Shown here one piece after another: positions 1 through 8,459 of a stretch of DNA of 33,663 bases. The DNA comes from Ignavibacteriales bacterium (GTDB taxonomy: Bacteria; Bacteroidota; Ignavibacteria; Ignavibacteriales; Ignavibacteriaceae): positions 1 through 33,663 of the forward strand of contig JADJNX010000008.1 in assembly GCA_016714125.1 (NCBI GenBank), given 5' to 3'. Position 1 is the first letter of the stretch, and every line of letters starts with the position of its first letter. The translations under genes were made by a program, and so were the position numbers. Below the pieces are notes generated by a model, which was not told where the DNA came from, did no database searches, and saw nothing but the letters and a program-made list of their open reading frames with translations.

Positions 1-60
1 AGTTTAATTAATTGGGTGTATTCTTCCTACATCGGACCCTATGGGTTTGATTTGGGCTAA
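1..60 (+). CDS. 3' end of an upstream gene (partial)
   Basis: The first 60 bases read in frame 1 as 19 codons followed by TAA at 58-60, ending in the residues GPYGFDLG. The DUF262 gene starts 23 bases later on the same strand, so this is plausibly the tail of the preceding gene in the same operon. It is too short to assign a family. The open frame could be chance, since a 19-codon run is not significant on its own. Confidence 0.35.
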   Translation, partial: SLINWVYSSYIGPYGFDLG

Positions 61-83
61 AACTAAAAAAATCGAGATAAAAA

Positions 84-2093
84 ATGACACAGAAAAATTC
101 AGAACCGGCAAAATTAATCTCATTATTGGAATTATTTGAAGGGAAAAAATTCAAGATACCTGATTATCAGCGAGGCTATTCTTGGGATGAAGAGCAGATC
201 ATTGATCTCTTGACGGACATTGAAATGCACAACAACAAATCCGGTCATAAACATTTTACCGGAACAATTGTTGTTGAGCGTCCCAAAGGCGGGGATGTAT
301 TTCAAATTGTTGACGGTCAGCAACGGCTTGTCTCATGTGTGATGATCCTCCGCGCAATTGTTGAATTGAATCCCGGGAATTTAAAGGGAATTGACTCAAT
401 TCTTACAAAAACAAAAAATGGATTTGAATCGACGCTCACTCTGAATAAACAGGACAGTTTATTCTTTAAGGAAAGCATCTTGAATGAAAATGTGAAGCCC
501 ATAAACGCACCGCTTCTAATGAGCGACTCCGGAATGGATTCGAGAAGATAGAGAAATGGCTCGCCGAGGAGGGTAGAGATGTAGAAAAAGTATTCAATAA
601 TCTTACCGAACATGTCGGATTCATCTTCTTCGAAACAGCTTCAAATAAAAGCCACAACCATATTTGAGGTAATAAATAACGGGGGAAGGAACTATCAGAA
701 CTGGAAAAATTCCATAACTATTTTTTGCATCTTTGTAACATACATGGTTTTAATGCCCTTGCAAAGTCTATCAACTCGGCATGGGATCAAATACTATTTT
801 ATTTAGAGAAAGCTGATGTTAATACTGTTCAAAAAGAAAACCAGTTTGTTCGTAATTCATGTGGTGTTATTTTTTGGGACGTATGGAAAAATACAGATGA
901 CCTATATAAATCATTTAGAGCATATATCTCAAAAAATACCCAAAAGAAAATTGATGGATCCGAAACACCTGATGAGAATATACTCTCAGTTGATGATTTG
1001 AAGGAATGGCTGCAGGCGTACTATAAATTCTTTTTAAGTGCCTCACGAACTTACGCTTATCTTTTTAACAGAAGAGGTTTTTTTAAATCCAGCACCGAGG
1101 GATATTTCTCCATTGAACTTGATGAGATATTTAAAAAGCTCAGAAATCATGGTTCAAGAGACACCGTGACTCCATTAGTACTGACCTTAATGCATCATTA
1201 CTATGACCAGCCTAAGCTAAGAGATAAAATTGTCGAAACAGTTCGAATTACGGAAATATTAAATTTTAGACTTTACTGTCTACCTAAAATTTTCTTTAGA
1301 GCTGATACAAAAACGGGCAAGAAATGTACTCACATGCTTATTCAATTTACGCTAAAAGAAATCTTGATTCTGATGCAAAATTTACTGATGAAGATACTGC
1401 ATCATCTTTCAACGATAATTCGTATTTCAAGCTCTTACAAAAGAAACTGATAACGTATATCGAAAAATACTGTCCAGAGCGGAAGTTTGTGGCAGCATTA
1501 ACGATTGATAAAAATGAGATTGAAGATTTTTTTTCCTGGAGATCTTTAAACTTTTTTTTAACTAAATATGAAAAATTTTTAAGAAGAATGAAAGAACCTG
1601 AGTGGGAATATGAAACTATAATGAAAGATAGTGAAAAGACTCAAAAATTAACCAAGGAGCACATTTTAGCGGTTGATAATGATGATCCTTTCGAAGAGAA
1701 GGATTCATTAGCCAAACGGAGATTAGGAAATATGATGCTAGTCGATGGGTCCCTCAATTCCTGTTTGGGAAATAAACCAATTCCTATAAGATTCAGATTA
1801 TCAAGGACAAGATACCTGTGAAGGAAAGACTTTTTTTTCATCTGCGAGAGGTAATCCATTTGTATGAGAGAACAGAGGAGGGCATATTTTCCAAAGGTCG
1901 CAAAACTAAAAATCGAAGAAAGGAAGTAATACAATCCTTTTTTGATGCAAGAGAAACTAAGATGATCAAATTCGCTCTTGAGGAGTGGAGTTATCCCGGT
2001 GAACAACGGCATGTATTCAAAAAAGTTGATACACTTCAAGCAGAAAAAGATAGACGTAACGAGAGATATTATCCTGATTATGATACCTTTTAG
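84..2093 (+). CDS. DUF262/DUF1524 GmrSD-like restriction protein, frameshifted
   Basis: The N-terminal piece (84-551) has the DUF262 signatures IPDYQRGYSW and IVDGQQRL, typical of the NTP-binding/hydrolysing GmrS-type domain. The C-terminal piece (1324-1821) carries the DUF1524 HNH-like nuclease signature: KEHI, then RRLGNMMLVDGSLNS and GNKP, as in GmrD. Proteins with both halves are type IV-like enzymes that cut modified phage DNA. Reading it requires frame changes near 525, 660, 680, 1323 and 1785. Between them the conserved text continues (for example IFEVINN, then, one frame over, KFHNYFLHLCNIHGFNALAKS), and the piece at 1818-2093 supplies the expected basic C-terminus. The repaired length of about 670 residues suits a full GmrSD fusion. 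Whether the breaks are real decay or sequencing error is unresolved; the strong residual conservation favours error. Confidence 0.8.
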
Positions 2094-2149
2094 CGTTGTA
2101 AAAAATTGAAGAATAGTATTCGAAAAACAACGAGGAATGGTAAATTCAC

Positions 2150-2202
2150 CTAAATTCATTCAACGCACTGAACGAATTTAGCTAAATTCGTTCAATGTGT
2201 TG
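2150..2202. repeat. Triple inverted/direct repeat with long palindrome
   Basis: The 13-base unit CTAAATTCRTTCA occurs at 2150-2162 (forward), 2169-2181 (reverse complement) and 2182-2194 (forward). The last two abut to make a perfect 26-base palindrome at 2169-2194, which extends imperfectly to 21-base arms (2161-2181 with 2182-2202). A further partial copy lies at about 2142-2148. It sits between two converging genes, so it could act as a bidirectional terminator. There is no T-tract directly after it, so a protein-binding site or a dispersed repeat element is equally possible. Confidence 0.75.
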
Positions 2203-2299
2203 ATAAAGTTAATGTGTGACGGGAAGATGTAGCTTTTGGTTCTTTGGTTTCTCTCAAAACCAAACGCCTCCGCCTCCGGTGCAAAGTCTCCAAAATCCC

Positions 2300-2782
2300 T
2301 CAAAAGCCGCCGCTAGGTCTGATGTGGATTTTTAATTCGGAGATGTAGCCGCTGTTGCAAACGCCTGCTCCGATGTCTGAGGCAGTTCCTTCGGTCAGGT
2401 TGAGGTATGCGGTCGTAGCTTCCGATTTGGCGACCGACTCGGTTTCTCTTAGTGACCAGGAATAGATGCCGGCGAATATGTTTTGAAATATGATGTAAGC
2501 GCAACCTCCACCCTCCCAGGCAAGTACCACAGTTGGATAGTAGCCACCACGAAGTTTACACTGCTCCTCTGCCCTTGCACATGCCTCAGGCAGGCTGTTG
2601 TAATCAGTTACTGCACCCACTATAACCTGATTATTATTTCGGTCAACTGCTATTGCTGCAAAGGTACCATTCCGGGTTGAGAGCCCGGTGTTGTAGTCTG
2701 CAGTGATGTTAGTTTGTGGCTGGCTAACAATTACTGTAGAGAGTGCGATGAAGAAAAGGGACAAAAAAATTAAACGATCCAT
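2300..2782 (-). CDS. Secreted DUF4189-like protein
   Basis: The 160-residue product begins with a clear signal peptide (MDRLIFLSLFFIALSTVIVS, cleaved near SQ). The mature part holds a DUF4189-type domain: FAAIAVDRNNNQ, then ACARAEEQCKLRGG, then a tryptophan and a cysteine (WEGGGCAYI). In this family a short alpha/beta fold is held by conserved cysteines; its function is unknown and it is usually exported. The gene is intact and stands alone, divergent from the serine hydrolase gene at 2992. The 209 bases between them are very A/T-rich and must hold both promoters, but no clear -35/-10 pair could be fixed there. A short inverted repeat (TTTGGTTT...AAAACCAAA) at about 2242-2264, downstream of the stop, may help end transcription. 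Confidence 0.65.
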   Translation of the reverse strand: MDRLIFLSLFFIALSTVIVSQPQTNITADYNTGLSTRNGTFAAIAVDRNNNQVIVGAVTDYNSLPEACARAEEQCKLRGGYYPTVVLAWEGGGCAYIIFQNIFAGIYSWSLRETESVAKSEATTAYLNLTEGTASDIGAGVCNSGYISELKIHIRPSGGF

Positions 2783-2991
2783 ATTAACCTCGATAAAAAA
2801 GTTTTTGACACGGACGGAAGGAATCTAATCATTATTTGACCTAAATCAAAATTTTATTTTTTATTGAAGTATTGATTAATTTGGTTATTAGTCGAATTAA
2901 TTTTAGTTTTAGGATACACTTTTAAATTAGACAGTTTAACAAAAGATTTAATCGCAGTAAATGTCCAATTTAGTTTTTCAATGGAGATTCT

Positions 2992-4262
2992 ATGGCGATC
3001 TTAAACTCAAACCGAGTTATCGGGAATTATTCACAAAGGGCGATTTTTGTGGTGATTTCCATCTTATTTTCTTTATTGTTTGTCTCTTGCAAGGATGAAA
3101 CCGGTGTAGGATCACCCACAACAAATTATTCAGATCAGGTCAAAAAGGTGCTTGAAGTTGCTCTTGACTCGATCAAAAAGGCAGACGTCGAGTTTCCCGG
3201 GGGCTTGCTCTTCAGGTGATTTATCCCGGAGGGCAGGTGTTTCAGCAGACAGGGTTTACAAATGCAGTGACATCAAGCACACATTTCAGAGCCGCAAGCA
3301 ACACAAAAACTTTCACTTCAACAGCCATTCTGCTTTTGCACCAAAGAGCCAGGCTGAACATCAATCATAAAATTACCGATACGATTCCCGGAACAACGAT
3401 GACCTATGTTCCTGAGGATCAAAATTATGCGATTCCATTCAAAAACGACATTACCATTTTGCAATTATTGCAACACAGATCGGGAGTTTTTGATGTCTGA
3501 AATGATATGATTCCGTATTCAATAAGTGTATCTGTCCCGTATAAAAATGACTGGTATATGGAATATATCAAAGTGTCAAACCCAACCCACACTTTCACAT
3601 TTGATGAACTTCTTGGAGTTGTATCAACCACGGGACTTTATTATTTCAGACCGGGAGCTGCTTTCCACTACAGCAACACGGGCTATTCGATTCTCGGGAG
3701 GATAATTGAAAGAGTTTCGGGGAAATCATACGGTCAGTTCATCACTGAAGAGATTATCAGGCCGATGGGGATGGTATCTTCCTTCATGCCTGATTTGGGA
3801 ACCGACCGTGAACTTCCTCTACCTTTTGCTCCGGGGTATGTTCATGTTGCAGGTTTGATTCAAAATGTATCAGTTTCCAATGTATCCGGGAATGTTGCTG
3901 AAGGAAATCTAATTACAACCCCCTCCGATCTGGCGTTGTTTATACGAAAATTGCTGAAAGGTGAGGGAGTTTTATCATCCAACCTTGTTTATTCAACAAT
4001 GCTTAACTGTCTTCCCACAACCCCCGGTTCTTTGTCCCTTTATGGATGCGGTGTTAGCAGCATTAACATGCTCGGGTATGGACACACGGGTGCACACGAG
4101 GGATATCTTTCTCAGATGATACATGACCCCGTAACGGATGTTACACTTGTTATTTACACAAACGGGTGGGACCTCAGAGAGGGGCTCAACTCGATAAAAG
4201 TTACTATGGGTCACATGCAGGAGGCACTTTACAAAGTTAAACGGATAGTGCTTACCAGATAA
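2992..4262 (+). CDS. Beta-lactamase-fold serine hydrolase lipoprotein, frameshift and in-frame stop
   Basis: The start ATG has GGAG five bases upstream. A lipoprotein signal ends at LLFVSC (Cys33). The body is a class C beta-lactamase/PBP-like hydrolase (PF00144 type). It has the SxxK nucleophile motif SNTK in the piece 3216-3500, the YxN motif YSN at HYSNTGYSILG in the piece 3507-4262, and HTG near the C-terminus as the third (KTG-like) motif. Such proteins act as D-aminopeptidases, esterases or carboxypeptidases rather than true beta-lactamases. Two breaks interrupt it: a base is missing near 3210 (frame change within the gene's N-terminal region), and a TGA stands at 3498-3500 in an otherwise continuous frame. 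The repaired length of about 424 residues is normal for the family. A strong terminator follows directly. Confidence 0.8.
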
Positions 4263-4280
4263 AAACGGAATGGAATTTAC

Positions 4281-4319
4281 CCCCGGATTTTAGAATGTAA
4301 ATCCGGGGGTTCTGTTTTG
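4281..4319 (+). terminator. Rho-independent terminator after the serine hydrolase gene
   Basis: A perfect 11-base-pair stem (4281-4291 CCCCCGGATTT with 4300-4310 AAATCCGGGGG) encloses an 8-base loop and is followed by a T-rich run (TTCTGTTTTG). It lies 18 bases after the stop codon of the serine hydrolase gene. Confidence 0.9.
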
Positions 4320-4373
4320 TTAACCTTCCTGTATTAAATTATTAAATCGAATTTTAATATTTCCGGAGAATTG

Positions 4374-6692
4374 ATGCGAACAATTATTTTATTCCTCTCT
4401 TTTGTGATTACAATCTTTTCCCAGGCTCCCGAGCTTAAGGTTGAATTAAAAAACACCTCTCAGGTTTATTGTGTGGCAGTTTCCGATGACGGGAAGTTTA
4501 TGGCAACAGGAAGTGTCGGAAAGGTTTTTATTTGGGATTTGGAAGAGGGAAGGCTTGTTCACTGCATAAAAAACCTCCTCTATCCTGTTTTTTCAATTGG
4601 GTTTACCACTGATTCAAAATCAATTCTTTTGGCGATGGGGAACAACAATGTTGAGATGTGGGACATTGAAAGTTTCACAAAGACCACCACATTTTTTGGT
4701 CACAGTTACATGTTAAAAGACCTTAAAGTGGGGAAAAACGGCAAATATTTTCTTTCACTCGACTATAAAAACAAAATAATCCTTTGGGATATTAACAAAG
4801 GGAAAGCCCTGCGTGAGTTTGATCTACCTGTTTCACTGGTACACAGTGCCGATTTTTCTCCCTCAGGAAAAGAATTAATAATTGGCCAGATGGACGGGGA
4901 AATTCCAATAATCGATCTTGCAACTGGAAAAACAATCAAGTCGATTAACAACAAAAAGATGTTGAGTGAAGATTACCGTCCGGGGATGTCTGAAGACAGC
5001 ATAAGAATGTTGGCAGTGCGTGATTATTCTTTGGGAAATATTGTTCTTAAAGATGACAACAAAATAATCGCTTATCATGCCAATTTAGTCACTTTGTGGG
5101 ATATCGAATCGGGGATCCAGGAGAAGTATTTACCACTGAATTTTACTCCTTCCAGATCGGTTGTAAACGAGAAATTGGATATCGCAGCACTCAGGAACGG
5201 CAAAACCCTTAAATTTTTCGATTACAATAAAAACAGGATAATCGATTCGGCTTTTCTCTCCGGAAACGACTTTAATGCACTTGCGGTTCATCCCTCGGGA
5301 AAATATTTTTTAACAGGTGAGATGGATGGAAGTGTTAAGTTTTTGAATCGCAGACGGGCAAAGAGATGATGACACTTTTTGCTTTTGATTCAACCGACTG
5401 GGCAGTTGTGACACCCAAAGGGTATTTTGATGCTTCTCTCGGCGCGATGAGTCTGCTTTATTATGTTGACGGACTCGACATAATTCCACTTGAAGCTTAT
5501 TTCGAAAAATCGTATATACCCACTCTTTTTAAGTCGATAGAAGAAGGGAGAGAGGTTGGCGGGGCTTCCGACAAAGGGGATCGATTTACAAACATCATGG
5601 TGCCACCGACGGTGAAACTTTCATCACCAAATGCATCCACTGTTATCACTGAGCCGGAAGAACAGGTGGAAATTGAGATTTTTGATGAGGGTGGCGGAAT
5701 TGATGAACTGAGATTGTATCAAAATGGCAAACTAATTGATGTGAAATATTACACTGACTCGAAGCCAAAAGCCGGCAACAAGATTGAAGTGTCGTTCACA
5801 GCTCAATTGGTCTCAGGAAACAATATTTTTAAGGCGAATGCATTCAGTAAGGGGCGACTTGAAGGGAAATCATCCCCGATTCTGGTGAAATTTAACGCTC
5901 CCAAACCTGCATCAACTTTGTACATTTTGGCGACGGGAGTTGATCAATATGAAAACAGTAAATACAATTTAAAATATGCAAAAGCTGACGCAGTCTCTTT
6001 AAGTGGGGAGGTCGCCGGATTAAAAAACAAGATATTTAAGGATGTAGTAGTAAAAACGCTGTTTGATGCCGATGCCACCATCAAAAATGTAAGGCTCGCC
6101 TTTCGAGGAAATTGTTGCCAAAGCAAAACCGGAGGATACATTTTTGTTCTATTTCTCGGGGCATGGTGCCACGGATGAAGTCACTGAGGGAGGAGAGAGC
6201 GAGTTTTATTTTATTTTGCACGAGGTGCAACAGATTTATGGTGATGCAAAGGCGAGAGATCCTTTTGCTCTTTCAGGTAAAGAATTAAAAGAATATTCGT
6301 TAAAGATTAAGGCTCAAAAACAGTTGATTTTGATCGACGCCTGTCAGTCGGGTAAGGCACTGGAAAATTTTGCGATGAGGGGTCCCCAATCTGAAAAAGC
6401 GATAATTGACCTTTCCAAAAGCAGGGGGCTTTATATAATGGCGGCTTCGGAAGCTGACCAGACAGCAAAAGAAGTGAATGACCTTGGGCATGGTGTGTTC
6501 ACATACTCACTTATTGAAGGACTAAAATGTGCTGCTGATTTCTTCGAAAAGGATGGGATCATCAATGTAAAAGAGTTAAATCTTTATGTCAACAAAAAAG
6601 TGAAAGAGATCGCACGGAAATATAACCTTACACCACAACGCCCCGTCAGTTGGGAATATCTGAATGACTTCCCTGTAAAGCTTTGTGAGTGA
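4374..6692 (+). CDS. Exported WD40-repeat/caspase (peptidase C14) fusion, two frameshifts
   Basis: The start is ATG at 4374 rather than the TTG just before it, because GGAG sits five bases upstream. A signal peptide (RTIILFLSFVITIFSQ) is followed by several WD40 blades ending in IWDLEEG, MWDIES, LWDINKG and LWDIESG. A linker follows, then a caspase-like domain beginning LYILATGVDQY. The catalytic dyad is visible: His in FYFSGHG (codon 6162-6164) and Cys in DACQSG (codon 6342-6344). WD40-caspase proteins are cysteine proteases whose propeller probably senses a partner; functions in signalling, cell death and phage defence have been shown for some prokaryotic caspases. Two single-base breaks need repair, near 5343 (WD40 to linker) and near 6103 (just before the catalytic His). 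The repaired length is about 772 residues. The Ig-like region between propeller and protease (about 5600-5900) is not identified. Confidence 0.85.
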
Positions 6693-7073
6693 TTTAGGGG
6701 GATAGTAACACGGATTCCGCGGATTAACACAGATTTCCACGGAAAGAGGAGGAAGGGGGACGCAGATACACACGAAAAGGTATTAAGTATAAGGTATTAG
6801 GTATTATTTTGCGTAAGAGTCAGGAGTGGTAATCGTCCCGATTGCCGTCTGCAAAACGAAAGGGAGGGGACGCACAGAGGTACACGCAGATTAGACGGAT
6901 TTTCGCGGAGGGTTTCTTTTATTTACTCCCCTCAGTGTTCTCGGTGTGCTCTGTGGTTTTAAATTTCTCTTTCCGACCTCTGTGGTTTTATTATTGAACA
7001 CCGGGAAAAATTAATTTTGCAGATCGTGATAATATCCTTATTTTTGTAGTCTTGATAAATGGAGAATTAAAAA
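6693..7073. repeat. Gene-free stretch with degenerate short repeats
   Basis: No credible coding region is present. The stretch holds related fragments: CGGATTCCGCGGATTAACAC and CAGATTTCCACGGA at 6712-6742, and CGCAGATTAGACGGATTTTC at 6883-6902; GACGCACAGAGGTACACGCA nearby at 6868-6887; AGGTATTAAGTATA directly followed by AGGTATTAGGTATT at about 6778-6806; and CTCTGTGGTTTTA twice (about 6949-6962 and 6976-6989). These look like decayed copies of a dispersed repeat family rather than a single structured element. The last 60 bases must also contain the promoter of the small gene at 7074. Confidence 0.5.
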
Positions 7074-7238
7074 ATGGCAAAAGTTCAATCCTTCGGTGAT
7101 AAATCGAAAGGCAAGAAAAAAGATCCGTACACCTCAGTTAAGATTATTAAATCTGTAAAGACTGAAAAAGGCTCGTTTAAGTTTAACGAAAAATTCGTAA
7201 AACTTGATGACATGTCAAAAATAACGGATATTAAATAG
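7074..7238 (+). CDS. Small basic protein of 54 residues, unknown function
   Basis: This gene is too short for ordinary ORF cut-offs. ATG at 7074 is preceded by GGAG eight bases upstream (TGGAGAATTAAAAAATG) and the frame ends in TAG at 7236-7238, seven bases before a terminator hairpin. The product begins MAKVQSFGDKSKGKKKDPYT and is lysine-rich, with a C-terminal acidic/hydrophobic tail (KLDDMSKITDIK). The good ribosome site, dedicated terminator and a composition like small ribosome-associated proteins make it a real gene. I do not recognise a named family; a ribosomal or RNA-binding accessory role is only a guess. Confidence 0.7.
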   Translation: MAKVQSFGDKSKGKKKDPYTSVKIIKSVKTEKGSFKFNEKFVKLDDMSKITDIK

Positions 7239-7244
7239 GTTTTG

Positions 7245-7275
7245 AAAAGCGCCCGACATCGGACGCTTTTTTTTT
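7245..7275 (+). terminator. Rho-independent terminator after the 54-aa gene
   Basis: AAAAGCG at 7245-7251 pairs with CGCTTTT beginning at 7264, with an inner CCG/CGG pairing and a short loop, and runs into nine Ts. It ends ten bases before the Cupin_5 start. Confidence 0.85.
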
Positions 7276-7284
7276 GATGGTTAT

Positions 7285-7776
7285 ATGCGATCAGCAGAAT
7301 ACTGGATAAAAAAACTTAATCTTCTCCCGCACCCCGAGGGGGGCTTCTTTAAAGAGAGTTACAGAAGTGACGAATTAATCTCTTCTGAGGCACTTCCAAA
7401 TCGATACAATTCCGCCCGTACTTTTTCAACCCAAATCTACTTTATGCTTGTTAAGGGGAATCACTCTTCTTTCCATCGTTTAAAATCCGACGAAACCTGG
7501 CACTTTTATGACGGTTCACCTGTAACTATATGGGTACTCTCTGAAGTTGACGGATTAAGGGAGGTTACACTCGGGCTTGATGAAGAATCATTTCCTCAAT
7601 TTACGATTCCAAAAGGTTGTTGGTTTGCTGCTGAAGTTGTTAGGGATGGCGACTATTCTCTTGTGGGATGTTCTGTGGCACCGGGGTTTGATTTTGCCGA
7701 CTTTGAGATGGCAAAAAGGGAATCCCTCTATGAGAAATTCCCTTTTGAAATTGTTAAACGGCTTTCATTGCCTTAA
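7285..7776 (+). CDS. Cupin_5 (DUF985) family protein
   Basis: The 163-residue protein matches the Cupin_5/DUF985 pattern along its whole length: LLPHPEGGFFKESYRS near the N-terminus, IYFMLVKGNHSSFHRLKSDE, then WHFYDGSP, and late VGCSVAPGFDFADFEM. The histidines and glutamate of the HR...DE.WHF segment line the cupin barrel. The family is widespread, a single-domain beta-barrel with no firmly assigned reaction; proposals include sugar isomerase- or epimerase-like activity. The length is normal and the frame intact. No strong ribosome site is seen before the ATG at 7285. It converges with the lipoprotein gene on the other strand, only five bases separating the stops. Confidence 0.85.
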   Translation: MRSAEYWIKKLNLLPHPEGGFFKESYRSDELISSEALPNRYNSARTFSTQIYFMLVKGNHSSFHRLKSDETWHFYDGSPVTIWVLSEVDGLREVTLGLDEESFPQFTIPKGCWFAAEVVRDGDYSLVGCSVAPGFDFADFEMAKRESLYEKFPFEIVKRLSLP

Positions 7777-7781
7777 GTTTA

Positions 7782-8450
7782 TCAGGAAACCGCAGGCTTC
7801 TTTTTCTTCTTTTTAGCAGCAATAAATCCACCAATCCCAACCGACACCACACCAATGGCGATATAAAGCGGCAGATAATTTGGTTCCTGTGGAGCAAAAG
7901 TTGCCTCGATATACTTACCATCACCGATTTCATCGTATTTAAATTCCCAGATGTAACTGTCACCCTCCTGCCTGTGTGCATTGTGAGTGATCATTTCACC
8001 ATCAAACTCAAAAATAAACTTTCTGAAAAAGAGGATTCTTGGGTCGGGTTTTTCACCTGAAGGTCTGATATATTGCTGATACTTCATCTGTCCGGGAGCC
8101 CCGTCTTCGAGGGAGATATCAAACAAGTTAAACAACCTGGTGTTATTGAGATCGCGGATGTTTTTAAACGAGATGTCGATGTTAATCGTGAGGGCGGCAC
8201 CCGAATCGATCTTTGTTTCGATTTTGTCAATCGTGAAAAGAGTATCAAAAATTTCTTTTCGAATTCTTGCGGTATCAAAATCCTGCGTTATCGTCCTTCC
8301 CGTTTCAGAACCGGCAGGGAAGGCATAGCTCAGTTTCATTGTTCCCGAGCCATCACGGTTCAACTCTGTTTTTTGGGTGTAGTTGAGACAACCTTGAAAT
8401 AACACACCAAAGAGGAGAACTGATAAAAAGAGAATTAAGATATTTTTCAT
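7782..8450 (-). CDS. Lipoprotein with C-terminal membrane anchor (LppM-like)
   Basis: The 222-residue product starts with a lipoprotein signal (MKNILILFLSVLLFGVLFQGC; lipobox FQGC). It continues with a beta-rich domain that opens with a TELNRDGSGTMKLSYAF strand pair, as in LppM-type lipoproteins. It ends with one transmembrane helix (about residues 193-212, YLPLYIAIGVVSVGIGGFIA) followed by a run of lysines, giving a lipid anchor plus membrane stop. It lies nine bases downstream of the ATP-grasp gene on the same strand and is probably co-transcribed with it. The LppM resemblance is weak and from memory of the motif only; the function is unknown. Confidence 0.6.
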   Translation of the reverse strand: MKNILILFLSVLLFGVLFQGCLNYTQKTELNRDGSGTMKLSYAFPAGSETGRTITQDFDTARIRKEIFDTLFTIDKIETKIDSGAALTINIDISFKNIRDLNNTRLFNLFDISLEDGAPGQMKYQQYIRPSGEKPDPRILFFRKFIFEFDGEMITHNAHRQEGDSYIWEFKYDEIGDGKYIEATFAPQEPNYLPLYIAIGVVSVGIGGFIAAKKKKKKPAVS

Positions 8451-8459
8451 AATTAAACT

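Noticed and set aside
2483..2680. Plus-strand open frame opposite the DUF4189 gene
   Set aside because: It lies wholly antisense to a gene with a clear signal peptide and family pattern, and its own translation has no domain.
3498..3500. TGA read as a sense codon (recoded genetic code)
   Set aside because: TGA serves as an ordinary stop elsewhere (for example the repaired DprA-like gene and the glycosyltransferase), so recoding is not supported.
6693..7073. CRISPR array or tRNA gene
   Set aside because: Repeats are short, degenerate and unevenly spaced, and no cloverleaf or CCA-adjacent arm could be drawn.
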